NCBI GenBank assembly: GCA_005408345.1
Contig: SEMN01000624.1
Span: forward strand, 1-64,000
Direction: 5' to 3'
Origin: Macquaria australasica
Taxonomy: Eukaryota; Chordata; Actinopteri; Centrarchiformes; Percichthyidae
DNA length: 64,000 nucleotides
Below the pieces are notes generated by a model, which was not told the origin of the DNA, made no database searches, and saw nothing but the letters and a program-made list of their open reading frames with translations. The translations under genes and the position numbers were made by a program. Shown here one piece after another: positions 24,178 to 35,745 of this stretch (the stretch's first letter is position 1; each line of letters begins with the position of its first letter).

Positions 24178-25390
24178 TTCTAACACATATCTGTATCTGA
24201 TAATGCCCATTCAGTCAAGTGATGACATTCCAATCGGGTGGTTCTGCACACTGAAACTCTCCTGTGAAAACTTATAAGCAACTGTAAAATACTGTGATAT
24301 TGTGCATTGAAGCCACATCATTTATTCTGATGCTGCCATGCATGTAAATGCTCATCACATCCAAACTTGTATATTTTCATTTATTTATTTATTTTTCTGA
24401 TGTCAAATATTGCCATTCCCTGTTAAATAAACCTGCACGTTTTGTTTTAAAAATAAAACTGTTTGGTGTTTTGCATAATGACCTCTTACTGTAGGCATAT
24501 AACATAAGGTGATTAATGGAATAGAGATACAGTAGATAAAGTTCAATTATTTGGCCCTCACTGCTCTAACACCATGAAGAATGTCAGAATATGATCAATA
24601 GGGGAAACTGTTGAGGAGCCAACACGTGGCTTTATTACAGATTTTCAGATACAGGTCATGTATAAATCATTGACAGGGTCTTGATCAATATCTGTGCGTG
24701 TGTGTGGTGTAATTTGTGTATGTGTGACCAGGTCAGGTCCACTGGGGATTAATTAAAGACTGTACAAAGTGATAAGGGCAAAGGCTGGTAAGTGCATTCA
24801 TTTGTCTGCTTTGGTATGTTGTAATGAACATTAAAAACGTCTGCGTCTTCCTGCCATTTCAAAGCAAATATTCTTATCTTCAAAACAACCACATTTATCA
24901 GGATCCCTGCAGCTACCTGGAGTTACTTCAAGTGGAAATAATGAGTGGAAGCAGATGACCAAATGATAAGGGAAATGCTTGTGAGATTAAATGTTTTCTC
25001 TCTGTAGTTAGGCATGGGATTAAAAAATACAAAGCTGGGCTTGACGCAAATGTTTGTGAAGTTTAATTCTACTTGTACTCTCCGAAAACATTTGTGTAAT
25101 TGACCGCTTCATTATAGCAGAGGTCAGACACATTAAAGTGTGACAAGTCATGTCTGGAGTTTGTCCCGGGGTGATTGTGATGGATGATGCTGGCAATTGG
25201 CTGAACATTTGATGACTTACTTATAGAGCTGATGGTATAGCAGTGTCAGCCACGATGACTAGAATGGGAACTAAAATACAGAATTGCTTTTTCTTGTGGA
25301 ACTGTAATATAAAATGTATACATTTTATAGATTCATCTATTCCTGTAGTCTCTTCTCTTCTACTCTTGTTTAGTTCTGCCCTCTTTTCAC
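24178..25390. other. Intergenic
   Basis: AT-rich DNA. AATAAA occurs near 24426 and 24452 but no upstream gene is evident. Nothing else recognised. Confidence 0.45.
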
Positions 25391-25394
25391 CAAA

Positions 25395-26135
25395 TGAGCT
25401 CTGGTTCTTGAACCGGTTCCGTTCAGGATTCTTGCAAATTGGTGCCATCTAGTGAACCAGCCTGCGTTTCCACCAGTTTTGAGCAGAACCATTGTAATCA
25501 AGGATGGATGTTGCACAATGCACAAAGGAAGTAAACTCTAGTAGCAAGATGGTGGATTGCATTGATTACCTGCGAGCTTTTGTTCTGTTGTTACAGAAAT
25601 TTGTTTTTGGACCAACCATTAATGATAAGAAGATGTAGAAGAGTATTACCATAGTAGACCATAATAATTATTTTATTATAATCTTTATATATATATATAG
25701 AGCACTTTTCAAAATCCACGTTACAAAGTGCTTCACAAAGACAGCAAAATAAAACATTCAAGTCATAATATCAAGAAAACGGATACCAATACAAAGTAAA
25801 TACATTTTAAAAGGAATTAAAATACAATTAAGGCTCTCCGATAAAAGTATGTTTTAAGAAGGGATTTGAAGGACATCACTGACTCAGCCGACCTGATTTC
25901 CTTGGGCAGATTTTTCCCGAACCATGTTGCCTTCTCCATCCTCTCTTTCCAACCCGTAGAATATGACACGCCCACTGATGTCGTCACAGTTCACACTTCA
26001 GGTCAAGGAAAACCTATTTTTTGGTTCCAGCTGGGAACCAACTCTTCGGGTTCCAAACCAATTTATTTTTGGTCGAAATGCTCCGAATGGTTCAAAATTG
26101 GATCGGAACAGAACCAGCTCCATGTTGGTGGAAAA
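25395..26135. mobile_element. Foldback element containing an L2-like tail
   Basis: The left end (gttcttgaaccggttccg, tttccaccagttttgag) is complementary in blocks to the right end (aattggatcggaacagaacc, ttggtggaaaa). Positions about 25668-25920 (atatagagcacttttcaaaa, ttacaaagtgcttcacaaag, gaagggatttgaaggac) form an unrelated LINE 3'-end piece, so the LINE fragment appears to have inserted in the DNA element. Confidence 0.55.
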
Positions 26136-27079
26136 GGGGTAAGAGTTGCATATATGATAAACTCATCATAGAATCACTACAGGTATTGGGTATCACTTAC
26201 ACTCTTGTGTAGGTGCCTTTATGATATTGGACATCTTATTAGATATTTTTGCTTTTCCAATTAGAATTCCTGCTCTCACTCTTCTTTACTAGCATTGCTT
26301 TTCCCATCCTGACCTACTGTGTCTTCTAGGTCTGTAGGTATGGACTGCGTTTACAGTATATAGCGCTTTTTATACAAAGCGCTTCACAGTTTAGTTCTTT
26401 TAGAGAAACAATCTATAATTTCATGGATCTGTTTACAGATGATGTGTTTTCATCTTTTGAGCAGCTGCAAAGGAAATATAATTTGCCTCATTCTTATTTT
26501 AAAAATAGTGCAAAGCTTTGTTAAACCAAATAATGCACAATATTCTCATGCTCCAGAACAATCACCCATGGGGTTAATGTTTTTAAAAGATCTGCTTATT
26601 AAACGGGGCATATCTGCCATGTACCACAGCTCCTTTCCTGCTGCAGTGTGCCGCTAACCGTTTTAGCCACATTTTCAGCTATATTAAGGTTAAAAACTAC
26701 ATAACTTTTAAATTATTCTTACACAATAACTATCAGCGAGTGTGATTTAGCCAATTTATTTTGAGTTTACTGATTTAGAAGAAGACTGGAGCAGCCATGT
26801 GTTCGCTCCCGAGCAGATGCCACGCCATGTTCTGCAGTAAGTTATGATTAAGAAACTAACAGGAATATATTTCTGACTGTCTGCACTGGGCTTCTTCTCA
26901 CATCTTCCTTAAGTGTGAAACACGGCCTATTTGATCATTCCAATGAGTGGAATAACAGTTTGTTGGGTCAGCTAGCTAACATTTAGCCAGTGTGAGAATA
27001 TTTCTTTGTCAGTTAATATGTAAAGAAAATGAAAAATGACATCTTACCTTTCAAAGTCCGAGCCCAACCTACGTCAACA
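26136..27079. other. Intergenic
   Basis: Unrecognised AT-rich DNA. A short piece at 26351-26395 (agtatatagcgctttttata, caaagcgcttcacag) resembles the very end of an L2-like tail. Confidence 0.4.
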
Positions 27080-27278
27080 GACCTTTTTCACAGCAGACAT
27101 TTTGACTTGTCACAGCAGGAAAGATACAGGTGGAATTAATGAGATTAAAGATGGCTCAGTGTCCCAGTAAAGATACTAGAAGCTCCCCTACCTGTTATGC
27201 AGTCATCATTAATGTTATTAAATACACCTGTGTTTTTCCTGCTATGAAATGTCTAAATGTCTGTCATGGAAAAAGGTC
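27080..27278. mobile_element. Foldback repeat, family D copy 2
   Basis: The arms cctttttcacagcagacatt / tgacttgtcacagcagg and cctgctatgaaatgtctaaa / ctgtcatggaaaaagg are inverted. Best preserved of the three family D copies; about 200 bp with no frame. Confidence 0.7.
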
Positions 27279-27870
27279 AGTTAACTCTGACTCTGAAGTG
27301 CAGCTGAGCCAACTCTCTGAAACCACGCCCCTTTTGACACCGGTCCAAACAAGAATTTAACTAAATATCCCCAAATACTGATCCTGCAAGTGTTGTGGCT
27401 CATGCATCACTAATGCACATGTTCTTGAGGTATCCTAGTTTGTCGAATTATTGGTGCAGTATTTTTCTAACTTTAACAAAGGCATTGAATAGAAGTGTTA
27501 AATGGAAGTTAGACCATTTTTCATTAAAAGGACAGGAGGGTAACTTAGGCTATTATTACTATCAGCAAAAAATATTTCTTATTATTTGCCTATTTTAATT
27601 GTCATGCGTTTCCTTATCTCTGTTGTATGGGTTAATATCTTGTGTACAATTAGTATATTGGCTTGTATGAGTTTATATTTTGTATTGTCTCACATAAAGA
27701 GCTGTGTTTCGTGTTCTACTTGTTTAAAACAGTAAAAACTGTGTTATAAAGGAAGATTTGAATTAAATTGCAATGTAAATGCGTAATAACCTACTGTGGG
27801 CTGTAGTATCATTTAAACTGACTGTGTTGCATGTTGTTTTGTGGTTTTAACTATAGGGATTGAGAGATCC
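27279..27870. other. Intergenic
   Basis: AT-rich DNA with no recognised element. Confidence 0.4.
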
Positions 27871-28039
27871 TCAATCCACATGAGGGCAGCAATGCAGCTT
27901 TTGGAAGAGCCTCACCTTTAGAGGCAGCATCCTTCCCTTCAGGTGAGTCTGGAGTTACCTGGGAAGCCTGAAACCAGCGGCTTCGCTGCGCCTCAAAACA
28001 TCACGACACAGAAACATTTAAATGTTCAATATAAAAGGC

Positions 28040-28400
28040 TGATGGAGTCCGGTGTTGTCACTTCAGGGTGATGGAGGGACAGCTGGCACAGTGAACGCAG
28101 GAGTTGGCGGTGGTGTTTCGGGATTGCGTTAATGCGCACTGGTGAGTGAGGGGAGGAGACGGGAGGAGAGGGACGGGAAGAGGAGGCAGGAGGGGGAGAA
28201 GTGTTGAGTCAGTGGAAGGAGGACGATGGTAACTGTTGGTTTCGCTGGATTCTGTCACTGAACAGGTACACAACAGGAGCCACATTTCCACCGCTGTCCT
28301 GTGCTGCTAACATGTCGTGTACAAACGTTTACGCGGAGCTGCTCCGGCACCGCTGACTGCGACCGCCGTCCACCCACCGGACAAAAAGGTAAGGACTGTT
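28040..28400 (+). promoter_or_regulatory. CpG-dense patch with purine-rich tract and splice donor; candidate 5' exon
   Basis: From 28140 to 28205 there is a G/A-rich stretch (gaggggaggagacgggaggag). From 28300 to 28380 about ten CpGs fall in 80 bp (acgcggagctgctccggcac, cgaccgccgtccac), far denser than the surrounding DNA. At 28383-28394 the sequence aaaaag|gtaagg is a near-consensus donor. A TATA-less promoter with a short non-coding first exon on the + strand fits. No matching coding exon could be found downstream in the window, so the gene, if real, would have a first intron of at least 35 kb. A second donor-like site, ttcag|gtgagt, is at 27942. Confidence 0.35.
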
Positions 28401-28799
28401 GCCACCAAACTTTCCACCTTTCTGTGGTTATTTCATACAGCCAAATGACGCAAGGCGCTCCTGCGGACTTTTTGAAGCGGGTTATCGTGCCTTGGTACTG
28501 CAAGGAAGACTTTAGATGTGGAAGGTTGATGCAGTATCTCACATGTGCTCTGCTGGTCCAGATGCTGTCTTTGTTGTTGGGCGCTGCGGAGCTACTAATG
28601 GGAATCGAATCCGTATAAACAGGTGTGGAAACTCATAAGTTTAATGATGCAGTTGTAGCGATAAAATGGTGGACAAGGATCAAGTCCAGTATCGCCAGAA
28701 ATCTGTTTGGACGCCATATCCAAAATAATCCCATCACCGGTTAATATTGCAGGACTGTTCACAGTGGATGTTGATGTCTCGTCAGTCATCAGTGTTTAT

Positions 28800-30330
28800 G
28801 TGGTCGACATCAGGAGCTTTTACAAGTTTGGATGGCAAATCATATCAGCTGCAGGGACTGAGCCACTGCGTAGGATTTAGTTAAGTGATGTCCCCCGTTG
28901 TGCCATTGAAGTTGGACCAAAGCTTTTTGTGTGTTGCGTGATTATTGGTGCAGATTCAGGGATTTAAGTTAGAAAAGAGGTTGCAGGGCAAATCCATCCA
29001 GCTGTTTAGTGAGATGCGTCTTTTCTAGGCAAGCCGGTGCCATCTGCTGCGCTGCCCATCATCTGGTTGCGGCTGTCAGTCACCGGCACGCAGGGTCCGT
29101 CTTTATTCTGTCTTTAGAGCAAGCCTCAACTTTCTGCTCTCTTTTTACTGAACTGAGTGTGTGTCTTCAGGTAGAGAGAGTCCTTCCTCCTCCTCCTCCT
29201 CCTCCTGGGAATGATGTGATTGCTGCTCTCACACACCCTGCTTCTCTCCCTCCATCCTCACTTTCTTTTAAGAGCAGCATCCTCCAGTTTAAAGCACCCC
29301 CTCCCTTACTCTTGCTGCTGTCTGGTTTGCTAAAGAGGTTGTTTGTTCCTCTAACAGATTTCATCTCTCACTGCTCCTCTCTTGTTCTCCTTCTCTCTGT
29401 GTTGGTCCTACACTTTTCCCATCTGACCTGCAATGATGGCTCCTAACTTGGTGTGAGTCCATTTGCATAATGAGGATTACAGCTGACATGCAGTGTCTGG
29501 GCCTGTCTTGCTGGATCCAGCAGAGAAGCGTAGTGCTGCTGTGGCAGCTCTCATTGTGCCAGCAAAATGCCACCCTCAATCAGGACTCACCAGGAAGGCT
29601 GCGGTCTGCTCTGACAGACCGGGCTCTGCCTCTTCGCCATCATCAGTGCAGAGGGAGTGAGGGACAGTGACAAATTAACTGTCTCAGTATGAAATTGTTC
29701 ATGTATGAAATAAGCTATTGACGTTGTAGTTGGCACAATGACTTGTTACATATAAATGGATAAATTAAAATGCATGACTTTTGTTTGTTTTTTCCATACG
29801 GTATAAGCATTGCAAATTGATTTGCCTTATCTATTAACGGCTTTAATTAGCATCAGTTCGGTCTGGAGGAGGAAAAACATCTCTTCTTGTTTGTTGATTT
29901 TTTTTTTAATGTTGCAGTGGACTTTTGCTGCATAAACAATTGGGCCGCCCACTTTACAGCTTAATTTATTCTAAAGTTCAAACCACGGGTCAGAGCCCAC
30001 AAGAGGAGTCCTGAAGCTAGTCAGTCTCAACATGACAAAAACAGAAATGTGTTTTCGATTAAGCTGTTTCTCAGGACACATGGACACATTTCACATCTGT
30101 TCTGGTTTGTGACTGTTTTCTTGGCTTATTCTATCATCTTCCTGACATTTGCCTCTCATACCATAATCTTCTGGTCATTTCATGGAGACATAATGAAAGC
30201 AGTGTGGCTCTTATCCTTAAATTACCTGTTATTTGTTGCTTGTGATAAAATTGTGGTCTAGGAATTGAAGCTTGTCCTCCTGTTGAACTCACTGTACTAT
30301 GTGCTTCACCTGAGAGCAGGCTGATGGTTG
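28800..30330. other. Unassigned region after the CpG patch
   Basis: Includes a (TCC)n tract at 29187-29207 and a moderately GC-rich stretch up to about 29670. Open frames here follow low-complexity Leu/Ser/Pro codons and lack domain-like sequence. No gene supported. Confidence 0.4.
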
Positions 30331-30333
30331 ACT

Positions 30334-32423
30334 GGGGCCTCATTTATCAACCATGCACATGCACAGTTTTGTGCATAAAACCATGCATACGCTCATTTCT
30401 ACACATAGAATCTGATTTATCAATTCTTTTCTTGTGTTTAAAACTGTGTGTACATTTAGACACACTCCTGACCAGGCCTACCGACAAACCCTTAGTGGTA
30501 TGTAACCAGGGTCTATCTACTCTTGATTACAGTTATTAAAATACATTTCTTATATCGCTGATAGTGATAACAGCCAATAGTCTCTGCGTTGTGTTTTGTG
30601 ATGTTGATGGACTAACGGCTGACAGTTACAGTAGTTAACTCCAACGCTGAGACACAAACAGCTCCACTTACAAGCACTTCGGGATCTGGGGGATACAAGC
30701 CCGGTCTCAGTAAAACTATTCAGTATAAAAGAAAATCATAAACAAAGGAAACTTACAATACCAATGAATGATTTCTGTAGCCAATCTAAATAAACATTAA
30801 GTGACAAATTATAGAGCCAACGGTCCAAGAGTTCTTAAAAATTACACATTACACAAAGACACTACCGATACAGATAAATTAGTACACATAGATAATTACT
30901 CTGGATGTCAATTTAGTTACTGTCTCTCTCTGATAGGCTGTACATTAATATTTACAGGTTTTCATTTAACAGTCAACCACTCACCTGGGGGATACAAGCC
31001 CGGTCTGACTTGTTCCCCCGGTGATGGACTTTATAACTGCATTGTTACCATGGATACTGTGTAGCTTAGTAATAAATATGAAATATAAAATAATCATCAT
31101 AAAAATACGAAAATAACACAAATATGTACAACTTACAACTATCAAATAAAGGTAACATCACTGACTAAATTAAATTCTATATTACAAGATTTTGCTATTA
31201 GACAAAGTAACAATTTAAACCTCAAATTATGTATTTAATGTAACATGCAAGAAGCATATGTTACATCTACACAGGTATAATCGTGGTTAAACTGATCCCT
31301 AAATTACAGATACAGAAAACAACTTTACTGTCAACCATGTAAGCATAACTTCTTGAAGATGTGCGTTTCAGATTTTATTTGGAAAGCAAGGTAATTATTT
31401 CTGTCAGTCGGAACTGATGCCATTAATGTCTTTTGGTGCATTCACGTGCTCCTCGGATGTTCCCATTTCCCGAGTTGGGAAGTCGTTCTTCCTACTTCGG
31501 TATGTTCATGAGCTTTTAAGTCATAATGTGGAAACAACATGGCCACTACAAAGAAGATGCAATGCTAAAACAGACTGAAACTTTATACTACAAAATGTGG
31601 TTTTGTCCCAGACTTGTTGCTGCACCAGTACATTCTCTAAAACCACTAAAATATTGCTTTACCTGACTTGTTATCAGGGTTAATGCTAATAAATAACTTT
31701 TCTAACTAATCTAGGTCACTCTACACAGACAGCAACTAACAGTTACAAGTAATACCATATTATAAATTACATGTGAGCAAAAAAGCTTCTTACAATCAAC
31801 CAAACATTTCCTTTCGTCCACCATGTTTCTGCGTATATATGACGTCAACTTTCGGCAAGTTGTGTTCCAAAAGTTGTTGTTCCGACTTCAGGGGGCGTTC
31901 ATGTGAACTTTCCCAGTTGGGAACAAATCTTTCCGATTATTCCGACAACACATGAATGCAGCATATCTGACATCTTGTTTCTCTGGTACTGTGTCGCTGA
32001 GCCTTGGTGGCCCCATATAGATTCAGAGAATCTGTTAATGACATTCAATTGCAATCAATCTGCCTTAATAATGGACTATTAAGTATTGGTACCATTGATT
32101 TAACTAAGCCATGTATACTTTCTGTTATGCTGAAACTGTTAAAGTGCAGGAATTAAAAAAAACAAATTCATAATCTATGAATTACACAGAAGTGGTATAA
32201 TGCCCTATGTCTATTTTTCTGTATTGCAATTCATTATTTGACCATTGCATAAAGTCATTTTTTTTAACCTGCCCCCATTCTGCATCTTCATTTATTTACA
32301 TTTGGACCGGTACATGCTGGGAAGCTTTGGTATGGGAGTTTCATAAATACAAAGTTTCATACGGACAGTTCCTGCATACACATTTAGAACTTGTTCTACG
32401 CGTGCTTTAATAAATGAGGCCCC
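30334..32423. mobile_element. Large TIR element, about 2.1 kb, with nested insertions
   Basis: The left end ggggcctcatttatcaacca and right end gtgctttaataaatgaggcccc are inverted and the adjoining blocks (catgcacatgcacag; catacacatttag) are also related. No transposase frame is visible. The interior holds a separate foldback at 31436-31965 and a 22-bp direct repeat at 30686 and 30985. A composite of an old DNA transposon with later insertions is the likely reading. Confidence 0.6.
31436..31965. mobile_element. Foldback nested inside the 2.1-kb TIR element
   Basis: The left arm tgcattcacgtgctcctcgg and cccgagttgggaagt is complementary to the right arm actttcccagttgggaa and gacaacacatgaatgca. 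About 530 bp without a coding frame. Confidence 0.6.
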
Positions 32424-32508
32424 CAGAGTCTGCAGGACAGCTGTGGTGCATCAGTGTACAGTACAAAATGTCTTAAGATGTGATTAAGGTGGGTTGTGTG
32501 GCACAGAT

Positions 32509-32534
32509 ACACACACACACACACACACACACAC
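32509..32534. repeat. (AC)n microsatellite
   Basis: About 13 AC units in perfect tandem. Confidence 0.85.
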
Positions 32535-32789
32535 CAGCCAGCTACAGACATTAACCGGGGCGAATGAGTGTGGAACTGAGCCAATATTCCCATCAGAGGA
32601 TTAAGTGGGATGCTTACAGTGGACAGTTTGGACATCCAGCTTGCCAACACAGGGCACTTTTAGGCCTGGATGAGATGTCTGATGGAGGGAATAGAGGGAG
32701 AGGTGGAGGAAGGAATAAAACGGGTGGTGCATGTAGAGAAAATAACTATTAAGCAGCTCAAGCAGGCAGAAAATTGAGTCAGTGTTTTA

Positions 32790-33525
32790 AAAGGAATTGT
32801 TGGACATTTTGGGAAGTATGCATATTCACTTTCTTGCCAAGAGTTGGAGGAGAGTTTCACTACCACTCTGTGGTCTGTACGCTAAATATTGAAGCTACCG
32901 CCAATAGCCAGTTAGCTTAGCTTAGCTAAGACAGCAGGCTTGGGGAAACAGCTAGTCTGGCTCTCTCCAAAGGTAACAAAACCTTCATCCCAGCACCTCT
33001 AAAGCTCACTAACTAACATGTACCTCATTTGTTTAATCCATCAAATATAATTTTCAGTAATCAATTCCTACCAAAATGTGTCAATTTTTTAATTTTTTAA
33101 AATAAAAACGACATTGTCAAACCCAGTCTATTAGAAAACCCTGCAACAGCTCACCAAGCCGATAGTAGTCGGTCACGTGACCCTCACCTTGCAGGTCGTT
33201 GCAAGTCTCCCCACTGGGCCTAGCCAAGAAATAGTCCTTGTAAAATCACAGCTTGTCATTTTTACACTAAAGTTTTTACACAGATTAAACAGACGAGATA
33301 TAACATGGTGATTAGTGAGCTTTAGAAGTGCTGATGCGCAAATTTAGCTACCTTTGGGCAGAGCCAGGCTAGCTGTTTCCCCGTTTCCAGCCTTTATGCT
33401 AAGCTAAGCTAAATGGCTGGTAGCTGTGGGTTAATATTTAGCGTACAGACATGAGAGTGGTATCAATCTTCTCATCTAACTCTCGGCAAGAAAGCGAATA
33501 AGCGTATTCCCCTTCTATTCCTCAG
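32790..33525. mobile_element. Long foldback element, family J copy 1
   Basis: The left arm carries attcactttcttgccaagag, cagttagcttagcttagc, ggggaaacagctagtctggc and cacctctaaagctcactaa. The right arm carries these in complement: ttagtgagctttagaagtgc, gccaggctagctgtttcccc, gctaagctaagctaaatggc and ctctcggcaagaaagcgaat. Arms of about 230 bp flank a spacer of about 280 bp. A partial copy of the right arm is at 38425-38560. Confidence 0.75.
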
Positions 33526-33784
33526 CACGTCATATTTTTTCGATTATAATGAGACCAAAGTGAAGTGAGGAGAAGAGAAAAAAGAATCAGTGAGAAAGTA
33601 GAAAGAGTGATCATCACCTCATGTCCATGTTTCTTCCCTCCACCTGCGAAGATGCAGACGTGACCCAGTATGTGAGCCTGTTTCTCCTCGAGGCTGGTCC
33701 ACATGTCAGCAGGTCGCTGCCATGTTCGTTTAAACAGCCTGTCGTATGGGGAGTTAGGATTCTCTTAAGTGCACATAGACCGAC

Positions 33785-33829
33785 CAGCCATAACATTATG
33801 ACCAGTCAGTGGTCATAATGTTATGGCTG
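33785..33829. repeat. Perfect 20-bp inverted repeat, 5-nt loop
   Basis: cagccataacattatgacca at 33785-33804 is followed by gtcag and the exact complement at 33810-33829. Complementarity continues imperfectly for a few bases outside. The core is a repeat-end sequence I associate with fish retroelements; the family is not resolved. Confidence 0.75.
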
Positions 33830-34411
33830 ATCAGTGTAGTAGCTCAGGCAGACTGGTTTGTGTGTTTTGTGTGTGTGTCGGTGACAGCAGCTGCCTTATT
33901 GTCTAATTGTATTTTATTGTGTACACGAGTCCCCTCATTAGGCCCATTGACCTGGTACAACTGAGGAAGGGGCGGTGGGATCACGATTACAGAGAAGGAG
34001 GAGGACATTGGAGTTCTGGGAAACATGTCGGCATGTCTTTATTTTATGTCCCATTGATATATTGGGAACAAAGGAAGGTCCTATGGGGATGAAACAAATG
34101 CTTTGTTTCCAGCAGCAGCAGTGTGTTTAGAATAACAAGCATGAGTGCACTAGCATCAAACCAGCGGTAGAGGAAGTATTCAGATGCTTTACTTAAGTAA
34201 AAGCACTAACATACTGTAAAAATACACTGCTACAAGTATGTATGTATAATCAGGGAAATGTACTCAAAGTATTAAAAGTAAATACTCAATGCAGAGAAAT
34301 GTCAATGTGACTGTTATACTATTATATATAATATCATTAGATTATTATTACTCATGCATTAATGTAAAAGCAGGTTTTTACTTACTCATTTTAAACTATT
34401 TTGTATCAGAC

Positions 34412-34560
34412 TGCAACTAATGATTATTTTTGTTTTGTATTCATCTGCTGATGAATACAATTCTGAAAATAGTGAGAAATGTCGTCACAATTACCCAGAG
34501 CCCAAAGTGACACCCTCAAACCTAAAAATTATAAAAATAAATTACAATGATTTAAAACCC
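34412..34560. mobile_element. Truncated hAT-type repeat end
   Basis: actgcaactaatgattattt starts the piece and agaaatgtcgtcacaatta, cccagagcccaaagtgac follow. Only one end is present. It stops where the LINE fragment begins at 34568. Confidence 0.5.
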
Positions 34561-34567
34561 TCACACT

Positions 34568-35624
34568 TGAGGAAATCATGGAAGTTAGTTGATTACGGTT
34601 GATGGGAGAAAAGCAGTCTAAATGTACAGGTTTTACAGTTGTTTCTAAGGTTCCTGTGTTTGAAGATAAGTCAGTACCAACTGAGGGCAGGAGGTGCTGA
34701 ATTTTGTCTCTAATAGTTAGAATTTTATCATTAAAGAAGCTCATAAAGTCATTGCTACTGAGGTCTATAGGAATACATGGCTCAACAGAGCTGTGACTCT
34801 CTGTCAGCCTGGCTACAGTGCTGAACAGAAACCTGGGGTTGTTCTTATTTTCTTCTATTAATGATGAGTTGTAGGCTGCTCTGGCATTACGGAGGGCATT
34901 CCTATAGATTTTAAGACTAACTTGCCAGGCTAAACGTGATTCTTCCAGATTGGTAGAACGCCAATTCCTTTCAAGTTTTCGCGATGTTTGTTTTAATTTG
35001 CGGGTTTGCGGGTTATACCATGGAGCTAACCTCCTCTGTTTTATTATCTTCTTTTTTAGAGGGGCGATAGAGTCGAGTGTTATTAGTAGTGAGCCTGCAG
35101 CACTATCAACAAGATGATCAATTTGGGAGGGACTAAAGTTAGCATAGGAGTCATCTGTCACATTGAGACATGGAACTGAATTTAATGCCGATGGAATCAC
35201 TTCCTTAAATTTAGCTACAGCACTATCAGATAGACATCTAGTGTAGGAATGTTTGCCTAATGGCGTGTAGTCCAGTAATAGGAATTCAAAGTTAATAAAA
35301 AATGGTCTGATAAAAAAGAATTCTGTGGAAAGACTATTAGATGTTCAATTTCAATGCCATAAACAAGAACAAGGTCGAGGGTGTGGTTAAAACAGTGAGT
35401 GGGTTTATGTACACTCTGACAGAAGCCAATCGAATGTAATAATGAGATAAACGCAGCACTAAGGCTATCATTTTCTACATCCACATGAATATTAAAAATT
35501 ACCTACAATAATTATTTTATCTGTTTTAAGGACTAAACCTGATAAGAACTCTGAGAATTCAGATAAAAATTCAGAATACGGTCCAGGAGCTCGGTACACT
35601 ATAACAAATAGAATGGGCTGTAGT
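34568..35624 (-). pseudogene. Internal fragment of an L2-like LINE (copy 2)
   Basis: Aligns end to end with 53203-54260 of the longer LINE, differing by scattered substitutions and one base in length. On the minus strand it encodes the endonuclease end and the linker before the reverse transcriptase, but neither the RT core nor the element's 3' end. It has the same extra T in the codons after the GNF triplet (about 35491-35500) as the long copy, plus its own 1-nt loss near 35288-35292 that breaks the frame again. Both ends are abrupt (tgaggaaatc at 34568; tagt at 35624). Non-functional. Confidence 0.85.
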
Positions 35625-35745
35625 ACTTTATCTTTCTTTATATTTTCTACTTACTGTGTTTATTGTGATGCACCAATATACCAAGGCAAATTCCTTGCAT
35701 GTGAAAACCTACTTGGCAATAAAATATAATAAAAACAAAACAAAA
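35625..35745 (+). mobile_element. LINE/SINE-type 3' tail joined to LINE fragment
   Basis: gatgcaccaatataccaagg, caaattccttgcatgtgaaa and cctacttggcaataaa, followed by A-rich sequence, is a retroelement tail. A close relative ends at 56650 with repeated tgattc. It starts exactly where LINE copy 2 stops and is in the opposite orientation, so the pair forms a chimeric block. Confidence 0.55.

Noticed and set aside
29009..29446. 145-codon plus-strand frame
   Set aside because: Pro/Leu/Ser-rich from pyrimidine tracts and a TCC repeat, with no domain, splice support or codon character.
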